Below are positions 35,321-44,570 of a stretch of 64,000 bases of DNA, piece after piece. The position numbers and the translations under genes are program-made. Source of the stretch: Rhizobiaceae bacterium (GTDB lineage Bacteria > Pseudomonadota > Alphaproteobacteria > Rhizobiales > Rhizobiaceae); assembly GCA_017644005.1 (NCBI GenBank), contig JAEPMJ010000001.1, positions 1,240,001 to 1,304,000 on the forward strand, given 5' to 3'. Under the pieces are notes generated by a model, which was not told the DNA's origin, made no database searches, and saw only the letters and a list, made by a program, of their open reading frames with translations. Position 1 is the first letter of the stretch. Every line of letters starts with the position of its first letter.

Positions 35321-37141
35321 CTAATGGCCGCGGACGACACGAAATATTTCAAGATTCGATGCTTGCCCACTTTCGATAGGCTGCAGCCAGTCGGGCGGCT
35401 GCCCATTTGACAATGCGGCCAGCAAACCGGAGGGAAACGCTTCGGAAAGCGTTCGCGTCTCATCGTTGCCGGGGCAATGGGCGACAAGGTCGATCTCGAA
35501 TTCGGCAGCCATCGAACGCGCAGCCTCCGGGGGCGACGCGAGCGCTCGCAATGCGGCCAGGTTGCCTTCGACGTTGCGGTGATACGGTCCCGCCAGAACC
35601 CGGTGGTCAGTATTGGCCAGAACGGCCGCGCCGAGATTGGAGATAACCAGCACGGTTGCGGGCGAAAGACCCGACAGGAGTGTGTAATCGGTTGCGGCGT
35701 TGCAGTCGCCGCCAGCCGCCGCATTTGCCGCGGGCGGCGCCTTTGAAAGCAAATCTGCCAGGCGCGCCGCGCCCATATTCCAGACAACGTTGAAAGACAC
35801 CAGCCAGGCAAACACCAGCAGCAGCGTGAAAACCGAGCCGCCACGGACAACGGAGAGGGCGCGGGCGCGGGCGATCAGCGCGGCGAGCGGGATGGCGGCC
35901 AGCGCGACCGAGAAGATTGCTCCGCGTACCTGCCACAGGGACACCGCGGCCGCACAGGCGATCATCGCACCGAGAACAAGTGCGTTGCGCCGCGAGGCCG
36001 GATCCGACACCGCACACCATGCCAGAAAGGCGAGCGCGAGCACCGGTGTTGCAAAATAACCCGCTGCCTCGCCCGGCTTGCCGGCAAACAGGCTGAGGAC
36101 GCCCTGTGCTTCGGAAACCCAGTCGAGCCAATAGCGCTTCAACAGCGGGTCGAGTGAGGCATATGGATCGGCCAGGCATGCCGGAAACGCCACAAGAGCG
36201 ACCACGAGCGTGACCGCGCCGAGGCTCGCCAAGGCAAATGCTCGCCGCCGCGCGGTCGCACAGAGCGCAGGTACGAGCGCGCAGGCTGCCAGGCCCAGGC
36301 CGGTGAGGATTGCGGTGCCGGCCTGGGCGCCCGACCAGGCATCGCACTCAACCGAGGCCCATTCGCGCGGCGGAAGGGTGACCAGGGTGACGATGAAAGC
36401 CGCCGCGGCAAACCCAAGACCGAAGCCCGCCGCGGTCAGGCGCTCCATGTGCCCGGAGACCAGAAAGCAAAGCGCAAGCGCGGCCGCTCCCGCTGCAACC
36501 AGCGGCGCGGTTTCCATACCCACCGCAAGCGATAGTGCCGCAAGCGTACCTGAAACGGCGCCGCCTGCCGATCCGGGTCGCCCGAGGAGGGCTGACGCCA
36601 TGCCAAGCACAAGCGCCAGCTGCACATTGTGATGGTCGAAGGAGCCGGGCACGAAGATGCCCATGAAATGGAGCGCCGCCAGGGCCAGTACCACGGCAGG
36701 AAAGGCTGCCTGCGCGCCGCCCATTGTGCGCGATGCCCTGGCCGTGAAGTACAGGCTGAGCGCGAGCAGCAGGCCCGGCCAGAGATAGGCTGCGATCGCC
36801 TCCGAACCAGGCCCGTCGCCTGTGATCTCCTCTATGGCGGCAATCAAAATGGCGATCGGCGCGTCCACGAGCCGCGACCAGTGCAATTCGAAGCCCGGCT
36901 CCAGCCCCATGCGCAGCTGAACAAGGTCGAACCAGCCCTGCCCTGCGAGGAGATCGCGCACCTGCACCAGCCGCATGAGGCTGTCGGAATCGCCGCCTGA
37001 CCGGACAAGTTTGTTGGCGCCCTGCAGCCAGCTCACCAGCAGCGAACCCGCCGCTCCGGCAAGTGCCATCGCGGCATCGGTACGCCGTGCAGCCATCTGC
37101 GGCGCGTCTCCACTCGTTCCGCTCGTCGATATTGCCTGCAA
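35321..37141 (-). CDS. polytopic membrane protein, GT-C/oligosaccharyltransferase-like
   Basis: A 606-aa protein with about 12 hydrophobic segments and a C-terminal soluble stretch of about 120 residues. Between the first two segments it has SGGDSDSLMRLVQVRD, close to the DxD loop of GT-C enzymes and STT3-type transferases; GSFDHHNVQLAL follows the next segments. Paired divergently with a DPM1-like glycosyltransferase, it may transfer a sugar from a polyprenyl phosphate. The specific acceptor is unknown. Confidence 0.62.
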   Translation of the reverse strand: MQAISTSGTSGDAPQMAARRTDAAMALAGAAGSLLVSWLQGANKLVRSGGDSDSLMRLVQVRDLLAGQGWFDLVQLRMGLEPGFELHWSRLVDAPIAILIAAIEEITGDGPGSEAIAAYLWPGLLLALSLYFTARASRTMGGAQAAFPAVVLALAALHFMGIFVPGSFDHHNVQLALVLGMASALLGRPGSAGGAVSGTLAALSLAVGMETAPLVAAGAAALALCFLVSGHMERLTAAGFGLGFAAAAFIVTLVTLPPREWASVECDAWSGAQAGTAILTGLGLAACALVPALCATARRRAFALASLGAVTLVVALVAFPACLADPYASLDPLLKRYWLDWVSEAQGVLSLFAGKPGEAAGYFATPVLALAFLAWCAVSDPASRRNALVLGAMIACAAAVSLWQVRGAIFSVALAAIPLAALIARARALSVVRGGSVFTLLLVFAWLVSFNVVWNMGAARLADLLSKAPPAANAAAGGDCNAATDYTLLSGLSPATVLVISNLGAAVLANTDHRVLAGPYHRNVEGNLAALRALASPPEAARSMAAEFEIDLVAHCPGNDETRTLSEAFPSGLLAALSNGQPPDWLQPIESGQASNLEIFRVVRGH

Positions 37142-37233
37142 AAGCCGACCCCCGCCGGGTTAAACGTAGCTTTAACCGCTTCAACAAATAGTAAAGCGCG
37201 TCAGCGCCGTGCACGGCGCCACCGGAGACCGTC

Positions 37234-38217
37234 ATGAGCCTTGCCATCCTGCCCGATGCCCGCATTGCGGTGCTCATCCCCTGCTACAATGAAGAGCACA
37301 CGATCGGCGATGTGGTGAGCCGATTTCGCGACGCGCTGCCGGGTGCTGCCATCCACGTCTACGACAACAACTCGTCGGACCTGACGGCGCTGAAGGCCCG
37401 GGCAGCGGGCGCACATGTCGTGCGCGAGCCGCGCCAGGGCAAAGGCCATGTTGTGCGGCGGATGTTCGCCGATGTCGAAGCCGACATCTATGTCTTGGCC
37501 GACGGCGACGGCACCTATGCGCCCGAGGACGCGCCGCAGCTCATCAATGCCCTGCTCACCGAGGGAGCGGATATGGCGGTCGGGACGCGCCGCGGCGTAG
37601 GCGACGATGCCGGCCGAACCGGACATGCCTTCGGAAACCGGTTCTTCAACGCCGTCTACCGGCGGCTCTTCGGGCGCGAATTCACAGATATCCTGTCCGG
37701 ATACCGCGCCTTCACACGCCGCTATGTGAAGAGCTTTCCGGCCGTCTCCGGGGGCTTCGAGATCGAAACCGAAATGTCGGTCCATGCCTCCATGCTGAAG
37801 CTGCCCGTTTGCGAAATCGCGCTCGATTACGGGCGCCGACCGCCTGGATCGGCCTCCAAGCTCTCAACCTTCGGGGACGGTTTCAAGATACTGTGGATGT
37901 TCGCGATGCTGATGAAGGAAACGCAACCGATGCGCTTCTTCGGCGTGATTTCGTGCCTGCTGCTGGCGACGAGCCTAGCGTTCATGGCACCCGTGCTGCT
38001 CGAGTACTTTACAACCGGGCTCGTAACGCGCCAGCCGACCTGGGTTCTTTCGGTGGGCCTGCTGCTGCTTGCCACGGTTACCTTCGCAGCGGGGATGATC
38101 CTGGATTCGGTGGCGCGCGGCCGCGCCGAGCAGAAGCGGATATTCTATCTCAGCCTGGCCAGCGCCCGCGGCGAGCGCGAGCGCGAGCGCCAGACGGAAC
38201 CGCGCAAGGCGGCCTGA
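37234..38217 (+). CDS. GT2 glycosyltransferase, DPM1/GtrB-like
   Basis: A 327-aa GT2 enzyme: IAVLIPCYNEEHTIGDVV, the metal site LADGDGTYAPED and SGYRAFTRRYVKSFP, with two membrane segments (about residues 235-260 and 268-292). Expected to charge polyprenyl phosphate with a sugar. The extreme C-terminus is highly charged (RGERERERQTEPRK) and coded by a GCGAGC tandem repeat at 38171-38190. Its divergent neighbour is a GT-C-like membrane protein; the pair probably works together. Confidence 0.88.
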   Translation: MSLAILPDARIAVLIPCYNEEHTIGDVVSRFRDALPGAAIHVYDNNSSDLTALKARAAGAHVVREPRQGKGHVVRRMFADVEADIYVLADGDGTYAPEDAPQLINALLTEGADMAVGTRRGVGDDAGRTGHAFGNRFFNAVYRRLFGREFTDILSGYRAFTRRYVKSFPAVSGGFEIETEMSVHASMLKLPVCEIALDYGRRPPGSASKLSTFGDGFKILWMFAMLMKETQPMRFFGVISCLLLATSLAFMAPVLLEYFTTGLVTRQPTWVLSVGLLLLATVTFAAGMILDSVARGRAEQKRIFYLSLASARGERERERQTEPRKAA

Positions 38218-38322
38218 CGGCAAACGGAAAATCATTCCTCGACGCATCCCCGCCAAGGCGCTATCTCGGCTGAAGACTGGCCAGGTCGGCCTCTCTCGTC
38301 ACGCTTTTTCCGGGGACCCTGA

Positions 38323-39264
38323 ATGCCGTTGAAAATCGCTGTGCAGATGGATCATGTTGCCACGGTTTCGATTGCCGGCGACACGTCGTTTGCGCTTTCG
38401 CTGGAAGCGCAGCGGCGCGGACATGATCTGTTCCACTACACGCCTGACCGGTTGACCATGGAGAATGGCCAGATCTTCGCGAGGGTGGAAGAAATGGCCG
38501 TGCGCGACGAGGCGGACAACCACTTCAGCCTCGGCGAACCGGTGCGTACCGATCTGGCGGAAATGGATGTCATCCTGCTCCGGCAGGATCCGCCCTTCGA
38601 CATGAACTACATTACCACCACGCACATTCTTGAGCGCATTCATCCCAAAACACTGGTCGTGAACGACCCGGCCTGGGTGCGTAACAGTCCGGAGAAGATC
38701 TTCGTCACCGAATTTCCGGATCTGATGCCCGAAACGCTGATCACACGCGACGCGGCCGAAGTGGCGGCTTTCCGCAAGGCGCATGGCGACATCATCGTGA
38801 AGCCGCTTTACGGCAATGGCGGCGCCGGCATTTTCCATCTGCGCGAGGACGACCGCAACCTGTCATCGCTGCTCGAAATGTTCACGCAGATGTTCCGCGA
38901 GCCGTTCATCGTGCAACGCTACCTGAAGGACGTTCGCAAGGGCGACAAGCGCATCATCCTCATCGACGGCGAACCGGTGGGCGCGATCAACCGCGTGCCG
39001 GCCGAGCACGATTCGCGCTCCAACATGCATGTTGGCGGGCGCGCAGAAGCCGCCGAACTGACGGAGCGCGAGCGCGAAATCTGCGCGCGCATCGGGCCTT
39101 CGCTCAGGGAGCGCGGCTTCATCCTCGTCGGTATCGACGTGATCGGCGACTTCATGACTGAGATCAATGTCACCTCACCCACGGGCGTGCGCGAGGTCAA
39201 GCGTTTCGGCGGCGCCGATATCGCGGCGTTGTTCTGGGATGCCGTGGAAAAACGGCGCGACTGA
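38323..39264 (+). CDS. gshB: glutathione synthetase
   Basis: Joins gamma-glutamylcysteine and glycine with ATP. The 313-aa protein has the family start [33 protein letters not shown], the ATP-grasp [14 protein letters not shown] and the C-terminal [13 protein letters not shown]. Length is normal. It runs in the same direction as comM but an SOS box and 169 bp lie between them. Confidence 0.97.
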   Translation: MPLKIAVQMDHVATVSIAGDTSFALSLEAQRRGHDLFHYTPDRLTMENGQIFARVEEMAVRDEADNHFSLGEPVRTDLAEMDVILLRQDPPFDMNYITTTHILERIHPKTLVVNDPAWVRNSPEKIFVTEFPDLMPETLITRDAAEVAAFRKAHGDIIVKPLYGNGGAGIFHLREDDRNLSSLLEMFTQMFREPFIVQRYLKDVRKGDKRIILIDGEPVGAINRVPAEHDSRSNMHVGGRAEAAELTEREREICARIGPSLRERGFILVGIDVIGDFMTEINVTSPTGVREVKRFGGADIAALFWDAVEKRRD

Positions 39265-39335
39265 CCCGCAGAGGCGGAACATTTGTTCCCGATTTACAAT
39301 TCAGTACAACCGGATTTCACCTTAGACGCTATTAT

Positions 39336-39350
39336 GTTCTTGTAATGTTC
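39336..39350 (+). promoter_or_regulatory. alphaproteobacterial SOS (LexA) box upstream of comM
   Basis: GTTCTTGTAATGTTC fits the direct-repeat LexA box of alphaproteobacteria, GTTC-N7-GTTC, exactly. It ends 83 bp before the comM/yifB start. A separate palindrome GGAACATTTGTTCC stands at 39276-39289. LexA control of comM is reported for some alphaproteobacteria; here it is inferred from the motif. Confidence 0.7.
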
Positions 39351-39433
39351 CTTTAGCTGTGCTTCTGTAGTTTACAGGGGCTCGTGAAGAACACATCCGT
39401 GCATGTGAAAATCGGTACGGATCGGGGGCTACC

Positions 39434-40969
39434 ATGGTTTCTCATGTGCGGACGGTTGCATTTCAGGGTATCGAGGCCGTCCCGGTCGACGTGCAGGTAA
39501 TGGTCGCGCCGGGCAAGGTCGGCATGCAGATCGTCGGCCTGCCCGACAAGGCGGTGGCTGAAAGCCGCGAACGGGTGCAGGCGGCGCTTCATGCGTCCGG
39601 CCTTTCGATGCCGGCGAAGCGGGTAACGATAAATCTTGCGCCGGCGGATTTACCCAAGGAAGGAAGCCACTACGATTTGCCGATCGCGCTCGGGCTGATG
39701 GCAGCGCTTGGTGCCATTCCCGGCGATTCGCTCGCCGGTTATGTGGTTCTGGGCGAACTTTCCCTTGACGGGACGATCGCTCCGGTGGCCGGAGCCCTGC
39801 CGGCGGCGATCGGGGCAAATGCAGACGGCCGGAGGCTGATCTGCCCGCATGGATGCGGTTCTGAAGCGGCATGGGCCGGAGCGGATATCGACATTATCGC
39901 GCCGCGCAGCCTGATCGCAGTAGCCAATCATTTCCGCGGCACACAGGTATTGTCACGGCCGGAACCGGCGATCCGGGAACAGGCGCGCAACCTGCCGGAT
40001 CTTGCAGACATCAAAGGGCAGGAAACTGCCCGGCGCGCGCTGGAAGTTGCCGCTGCCGGCGGCCACAACCTTCTGATGGTCGGCCCGCCGGGATCGGGCA
40101 AGTCAATGCTGGCGCAACGGCTGCCGTCCATCCTTCCGCCGCTGGGTGCTGCCGAGCTTCTGGAAGTGTCGATGATCGCCTCCATTGCCGGCGCACTTGC
40201 CGATGGCAAGCTCTCTGACCGGCGTCCGTTTCGCGCGCCGCATCACTCTGCATCGATGGCTGCCATGGTGGGCGGCGGCCTGCGGGTGAAGCCCGGAGAG
40301 GTGTCGCTCGCACATTGCGGCGTGCTGTTTCTTGACGAGTTTCCCGAGTTTACGCCGCAGGTACTCGATTCACTGCGGCAACCGCTGGAGAGTGGCGAGT
40401 GCATGATTGCGCGGGCGAACCACCGCGTGACCTATCCGGCCCGCTTCCAACTGGTGGCGGCGATGAACCCCTGCCGGTGCGGCATGGCGGGCGAACCCGG
40501 ACACCGTTGCGCGCGCGGTCCGCGCTGCCAGGCCGATTATCAGGCACGTATTTCTGGGCCGCTGATGGATCGCATCGACCTCAGGATCGAGGTGCCGGCG
40601 GTCTCGGCAACCGATCTCATACGTCCCGGGCAGTCCGAGGACAGCGCTGCCGTGGCGGAGCGCGTGGCGCGGGCACGCCATGCCCAGCGCGAGCGTGCTG
40701 CCGAACTCGGCCAGCCCCCCGCTGTCACCAACGCATCTCTGTCAAACTCGATGGTGGAGAAACTCGCCGCCCCGGACGCCGCCGGCACAAGCCTCCTGGC
40801 GGACGCCAGCGAGAAGCTGGGATTTTCGGCCCGCGCGTATCACCGTATTCTCAAGGTCGCGCGGACGCTGGCCGACCTTGACGGTACGGACAGTGTCGGG
40901 CGCGTTCATCTAGCGGAAGCGATATCGTATCGGATGGCCGGCGAGCGGCTTGCGCAGCAGGCCGCATGA
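39434..40969 (+). CDS. comM: YifB/ComM family Mg-chelatase-like AAA+ ATPase
   Basis: A 511-aa AAA+ protein; ComM is a branch-migration helicase that helps integrate DNA during transformation. The N-terminal ChlI-like domain has VDVQVMVAPGKVGMQIVGLP, Walker A GPPGSGKSML is near residue 217, Walker B GVLFLDEFPEF near 296, and the C-terminal part has four Cys of a zinc site (NPCRCG, HRCARGPRC) and SARAYHRILKVARTLADL. Length is normal. An SOS box lies upstream. Confidence 0.95.
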   Translation: MVSHVRTVAFQGIEAVPVDVQVMVAPGKVGMQIVGLPDKAVAESRERVQAALHASGLSMPAKRVTINLAPADLPKEGSHYDLPIALGLMAALGAIPGDSLAGYVVLGELSLDGTIAPVAGALPAAIGANADGRRLICPHGCGSEAAWAGADIDIIAPRSLIAVANHFRGTQVLSRPEPAIREQARNLPDLADIKGQETARRALEVAAAGGHNLLMVGPPGSGKSMLAQRLPSILPPLGAAELLEVSMIASIAGALADGKLSDRRPFRAPHHSASMAAMVGGGLRVKPGEVSLAHCGVLFLDEFPEFTPQVLDSLRQPLESGECMIARANHRVTYPARFQLVAAMNPCRCGMAGEPGHRCARGPRCQADYQARISGPLMDRIDLRIEVPAVSATDLIRPGQSEDSAAVAERVARARHAQRERAAELGQPPAVTNASLSNSMVEKLAAPDAAGTSLLADASEKLGFSARAYHRILKVARTLADLDGTDSVGRVHLAEAISYRMAGERLAQQAA

Positions 40970-41053
40970 CGCGCGATGAGGGGTGGCGGGCCGACCCCCG
41001 ACGTATTTCAGCGTTTCGAGCCGGGTTCGCTGTTCCGGATTGGCTGATCCCGC

Positions 41054-41671
41054 CTAATCGACGGAGCCGACCAGCGTTTCGTTTTCGTCGTGCAGGGAAA
41101 CCCAACGACCGGTGTGATAGCTCGCCTGGCGCTTCAGAAAACGATAGCCGGTCTCGCGCCAGCCGCGAACATCGTCGCGCAGATTGTCGAGAATCAGGTC
41201 GCCGCGGTGAGTACGCACCGTCAGGACGGCGTGGCCTTCGCCGTCCGGCTTGCGCACCACCGTGATCAACAGATTGGAAAGCGAAATACCGGCGCGATTG
41301 AGCTCGCGGCGCTTCAGAAGTGCGTAATCCTCGCAATCGCCAGCGCCGATATCAGGATAGGCCCAGACTTCGTCCCGACCGTAGATGTCGATATCGTTGA
41401 GCGGGCGGACACTGCGGTTGATCTCGACATTGACCGCGGCAATGCGGTCCATGATTGCCTGCGTCAGCCGCAGCGGCTCCCGGTCGCGCGGCCGCAGTGT
41501 GCATTCGGCCGGGTTGGCCTTGCAGAATTCGTAGTGGCCGATCGGCTGGGAGGTTTGGCGACCCGCTACCATCGAGCTGAGATCGACGGCGCCTGCCTGG
41601 CTGCAACCCAGCACCGCCAGCGCAACAAGGCCGACTGCCCGCAATGCCGCGGCGCGATACCCAATACTCAT
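41054..41671 (-). CDS. transglutaminase-like cysteine peptidase (BTLCP family)
   Basis: A 205-aa periplasmic protein with a signal peptide (about 1-26). The catalytic triad is visible: Cys in GAGDCEDYALLKR, His in GEGHAVLTV and Asp in DLILDN. BTLCP proteins are related to LapG, which cleaves adhesins under c-di-GMP control, and occur in most Rhizobiales; direct LapG function is not shown. ATG 41671 follows GAGGTC; the upstream in-frame start at 41707 is less likely. It is convergent with comM. Confidence 0.9.
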   Translation of the reverse strand: MSIGYRAAALRAVGLVALAVLGCSQAGAVDLSSMVAGRQTSQPIGHYEFCKANPAECTLRPRDREPLRLTQAIMDRIAAVNVEINRSVRPLNDIDIYGRDEVWAYPDIGAGDCEDYALLKRRELNRAGISLSNLLITVVRKPDGEGHAVLTVRTHRGDLILDNLRDDVRGWRETGYRFLKRQASYHTGRWVSLHDENETLVGSVD

Positions 41672-41784
41672 GACCTCGAAACCCCGAGCCACACTCCCCG
41701 TTAACAAAAAGTTAAGGGTGAGGACCCGCCGGAGTCAATTCGCGAACCGGGCAAGTTGTGGGAATGGTTACTTCCGCAGCGGCA

Positions 41785-43059
41785 TCAGGCTCGCCTGACG
41801 GCGGCCCGCTTCTTCTGTACCGGCTGTGCCGATTTCGCATTGGAACGGATGAAGTCCAGTATCCGCGGCGCAATGTCTGCTCGGAAGCGTGACCCGTTGA
41901 ACACGCCGTAATGGCCGACCTTGGGCTGCATATGGTGCGCGCGCATGTCGTCGGGAATGTTCACGCACAGATCGTGCGCAGCCTTTGTCTGGCCGAGCCC
42001 CGAAATGTCATCGTTCTCGCCCTCGACGGTCAGGAGTGCGACATTGCGTACGGCCGCCGGATCGACCGGCTCGCCGCGATGGGTCATCTCGCCCTTCGGC
42101 AGAGCGTGGCGCACAAACACGGTGTCGACCGTCTGAAGGTAGAACTCCGCCGTCAGGTCCATCACCGCGAGATATTCGTCGTAGAATTCACGGTGCTTTT
42201 CTGCCGAATCTCCGTCGTCCTTCACAAGGTGCATGAAGAAGTCCTTGTGAGCGATCAGATGACGATCGAGGTTCATGCTCATGAAGCCGGAGAGCTGCAG
42301 GAATCCGGGGTAGACAGGCCGGCCGAAGCCAGGGTGGGGCCACGGAACGGTGGTGATGACATTGTCGCGGAACCAGTCGATGCCCTTCTCTTCCGCAAGA
42401 AGGTTCACGGCAGTCGGATTGCGCCTTGTGTCGATCGGACCGCCCATCAGGGTCATTGTAGCCGGTGCGGCGTCATCGCTGCGCGCTTCCATGACCGAAA
42501 CCGCGGAAAGCACAGGCACGGACGGCTGGCACACGGCAATCACATGTGTATCGGGACCCAGCCAGCGCAGCATGTCGATGACATAGTCGACATAGTCATC
42601 GAGATTGAACGGACCATCCGCCAGCGGCACCATGCGTGCATCGGTCCAGTCGGTGATGAACACTTCGGCGTTCGGCAGAAAGGTCTCCACCGTTCCCCGC
42701 AGCAGTGTGGCGTAGTGGCCCGACATCGGCGCAACAATCAAGATCTTGGGATCGGAGCGATGATTTGCGGGCAGCGTGCGCTCGAAGTGGATCATATTGC
42801 AGAACGGCTTCGACCAGACGACCTTTTCCTTCACCGGCACACGAACGAAATCGACCCGGGTTTCCGTGATACCGAATTCGGGCTTGGCGTAGCGGCGGGT
42901 CATTCGCTCAAAAAGCTCGGCGGCGCCGGCGACGGAGCGTCCGAAGCTGGTTTGCGAGGCCGGGTTGAGGGGATGGCTGTAGAAAAGCTTCACCGCATCG
43001 GCCAGCGCCCGATAAGGTTGCAGCGCGGCATGGTTGAGTTCGTACATCTGGTAGAACAT
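41785..43059 (-). CDS. phaZ: intracellular polyhydroxyalkanoate depolymerase
   Basis: Mobilises stored polyhydroxybutyrate granules. The 424-aa alpha/beta-hydrolase begins MFYQMYELNHA, the usual start of the family, and has the catalytic Cys in VIAVCQPSVPVL (replacing the Ser of lipases), plus GPIDTRRNPTAVN and VEGENDDISGLGQT near the Asp, and KVGHYGVFNGSRF with the His. The frame is open 21 codons further up but 43059 fits homologs. C-terminus is basic (KKRAAVRRA). Confidence 0.93.
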   Translation of the reverse strand: MFYQMYELNHAALQPYRALADAVKLFYSHPLNPASQTSFGRSVAGAAELFERMTRRYAKPEFGITETRVDFVRVPVKEKVVWSKPFCNMIHFERTLPANHRSDPKILIVAPMSGHYATLLRGTVETFLPNAEVFITDWTDARMVPLADGPFNLDDYVDYVIDMLRWLGPDTHVIAVCQPSVPVLSAVSVMEARSDDAAPATMTLMGGPIDTRRNPTAVNLLAEEKGIDWFRDNVITTVPWPHPGFGRPVYPGFLQLSGFMSMNLDRHLIAHKDFFMHLVKDDGDSAEKHREFYDEYLAVMDLTAEFYLQTVDTVFVRHALPKGEMTHRGEPVDPAAVRNVALLTVEGENDDISGLGQTKAAHDLCVNIPDDMRAHHMQPKVGHYGVFNGSRFRADIAPRILDFIRSNAKSAQPVQKKRAAVRRA

Positions 43060-43542
43060 TGCGCTTCTTGGCCCCAGTCGCCGTCCAGTGTGTGCGATCG
43101 ATGCGCGGATTCGTTCCGGCATTTGTTATGCGGCAAAGCTATGCGCAGAATTGCTGCAGCGCAACAAGAAACGACGGAATAGGCAATATAGCGGCTGAAA
43201 CCGCTCCCGGTGGAACGGAAACCGCATGACAAGCCGCCCAGCCGGGTCAATTCCGTGCGGAATTTCGGGCCCAAAAGGCATGCGCGATAAAGCGCGCCGC
43301 CTCGGCAACCGGCAATTCGCGAAACCCGGGGATTCGCAGAATGGCGAGTTCAACGGTACTTTTCCGAAGGTAGCGAGGCAGATGCCTCGCAATCCGCCAT
43401 CGTCATCCGCAGCGGTGATCGCACCCGCCCCAGATTGCAGCGCGGCGCGCATCGCAGGCCGGCGTTCAGGCGGGGATCACATATCCCGGCGGGCAATCAA
43501 AGCGACAGCGGGCCGGCAGCGGCAACGCGCCACCGCCTTGCG
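43060..43542. other. intergenic stretch without a recognised gene
   Basis: About 480 bp between phaZ and the DUF1330 gene. Open frames on both strands here look like chance frames of GC-rich DNA and match nothing I know. The one clear structure is a perfect 8-bp palindromic pair at 43373-43390. Promoter elements for phaZ should lie at the left edge. Confidence 0.6.
43373..43390. repeat. near-contiguous palindrome GCGAGGCA-GA-TGCCTCGC
   Basis: Two perfect 8-bp arms separated by only 2 bp, within the gene-free stretch upstream of phaZ. It could be an operator for a dimeric regulator or a short hairpin. No T tract follows, so not a terminator. Confidence 0.55.
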
Positions 43543-43836
43543 TCACGCTTCGAAACCCTCGACTACAACCATTTCGGCATCCGCGACCTCCTGGCGGATG
43601 GCCTTCGCGGCCTGATATTCGGCCGAATTGTAGCAGTCGACCGCAGCCTGGTGTGACGGGAATTCGATCACGACATTGCGGGCGCGTACGGCGCCTTCCA
43701 GAGCGGTATATTCACCGCCGCGCGCCAGAAACCTAGCGCCGAAGCGTTCAAAGGCCGGCTTCGCTGTCGATACATAATCCTTGTAACGCTCCGGGTCGCG
43801 TACATCGACCCGCGCAATCCAGTAACCTTTAGGCAT
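43543..43836 (-). CDS. DUF1330 domain-containing protein
   Basis: A 97-aa protein of the dimeric alpha/beta-barrel (ferredoxin-like) type. MPKGYWIARVDVRDPERYKDY, the FLARGGEYTALEG segment and VVIEFPSHQAAVDCYNSAEYQ are the family signature. Function of DUF1330 is unknown. AGGTG lies 8 bp before ATG 43836; a GTG three codons upstream is less likely. It lies 32 bp downstream of pyrF in the same direction and is probably co-transcribed. Confidence 0.93.
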   Translation of the reverse strand: MPKGYWIARVDVRDPERYKDYVSTAKPAFERFGARFLARGGEYTALEGAVRARNVVIEFPSHQAAVDCYNSAEYQAAKAIRQEVADAEMVVVEGFEA

Positions 43837-43868
43837 TTCTTTCACCTACGTTTTGCTTCGCGCCGCTG

Positions 43869-44570
43869 CTAGGCGGCAGCCATTTCCTCCAGAATCGCTG
43901 CAGCTGCAGCCCTGTGATCAGACGCAGCGACAACCGGGCGCGCAACCACCAGATGACTGGCACCGGCGCGCAGCGCATCCGCCGGCGTGGCGATGCGCTT
44001 CTGGTCTCCCGCGTCAGCACCTGCCGGCCTGATGCCGGGCGTTACCACCGCCATTTTCGGGCCAACGATAGCGCGCAGCCTCGCGGCTTCGGGAGCGGCG
44101 CACACGATGCCGCCCATTCCGGTCTCCCGGGCCTGTCCGGCGCGGCGCGCAGTCAGCGTTGCGGCGTCTTCGGCATACCCGGCTTCGGCAAGATCGGAAT
44201 CGTCCATGGAGGTCAAAACCGTAACGCCAAGCAGGCAAAGGTCCGAGCCCCTTGCCGCGTCCACGGCAGCGCGCATGGCCTTGGGGTAGGCATGGATGGT
44301 GAGCATGTTGACGCCAAGGCGCACGACACTTTCAACGCCCCTGGCCACCGTGTTGTCGATATCGAGCATCTTCAGGTCGAGGAACACTTTCTTCCCGTCC
44401 TCGATCAGGTCGCGGGCCAGTTCGAAGCCGCCGGCGTAAGCGAGCTGGTAGCCGATCTTGTAGAATCCCACCGCACCGCCAAGTGTATGCACCACCTGCT
44501 CGGCGTCACTGAGCGTCGGCACGTCGAGACCGACAATCAACCGGTCGCGCATTTCGTCCTGAACCACCAT
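43869..44570 (-). CDS. pyrF: orotidine-5'-phosphate decarboxylase
   Basis: Last step of UMP synthesis. The 233-aa barrel has [11 protein letters not shown] at the start, the catalytic Asp-Lys-x-x-Asp in [13 protein letters not shown] (residues about 61-73), and the phosphate site VTPGIRP and LVVARPVV. At the usual PyrF motif DxKxxDIPNT the sequence reads [10 protein letters not shown], with Asp in place of Pro. Its start overlaps the FMN-reductase stop by one base. Confidence 0.95.
   Translation of the reverse strand: MVVQDEMRDRLIVGLDVPTLSDAEQVVHTLGGAVGFYKIGYQLAYAGGFELARDLIEDGKKVFLDLKMLDIDNTVARGVESVVRLGVNMLTIHAYPKAMRAAVDAARGSDLCLLGVTVLTSMDDSDLAEAGYAEDAATLTARRAGQARETGMGGIVCAAPEAARLRAIVGPKMAVVTPGIRPAGADAGDQKRIATPADALRAGASHLVVARPVVAASDHRAAAAAILEEMAAA

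Noticed and set aside
38171..38190. Hexamer repeat as a phase-variation switch
   Set aside because: Unit length is a multiple of three, so copy changes cannot turn the gene off; noted only as tail-length variation.
43126..43615. Open frames of about 108 and 129 codons in the phaZ-DUF1330 gap
   Set aside because: No ribosome site, no recognisable domain and composition typical of chance frames; one overlaps the DUF1330 gene.
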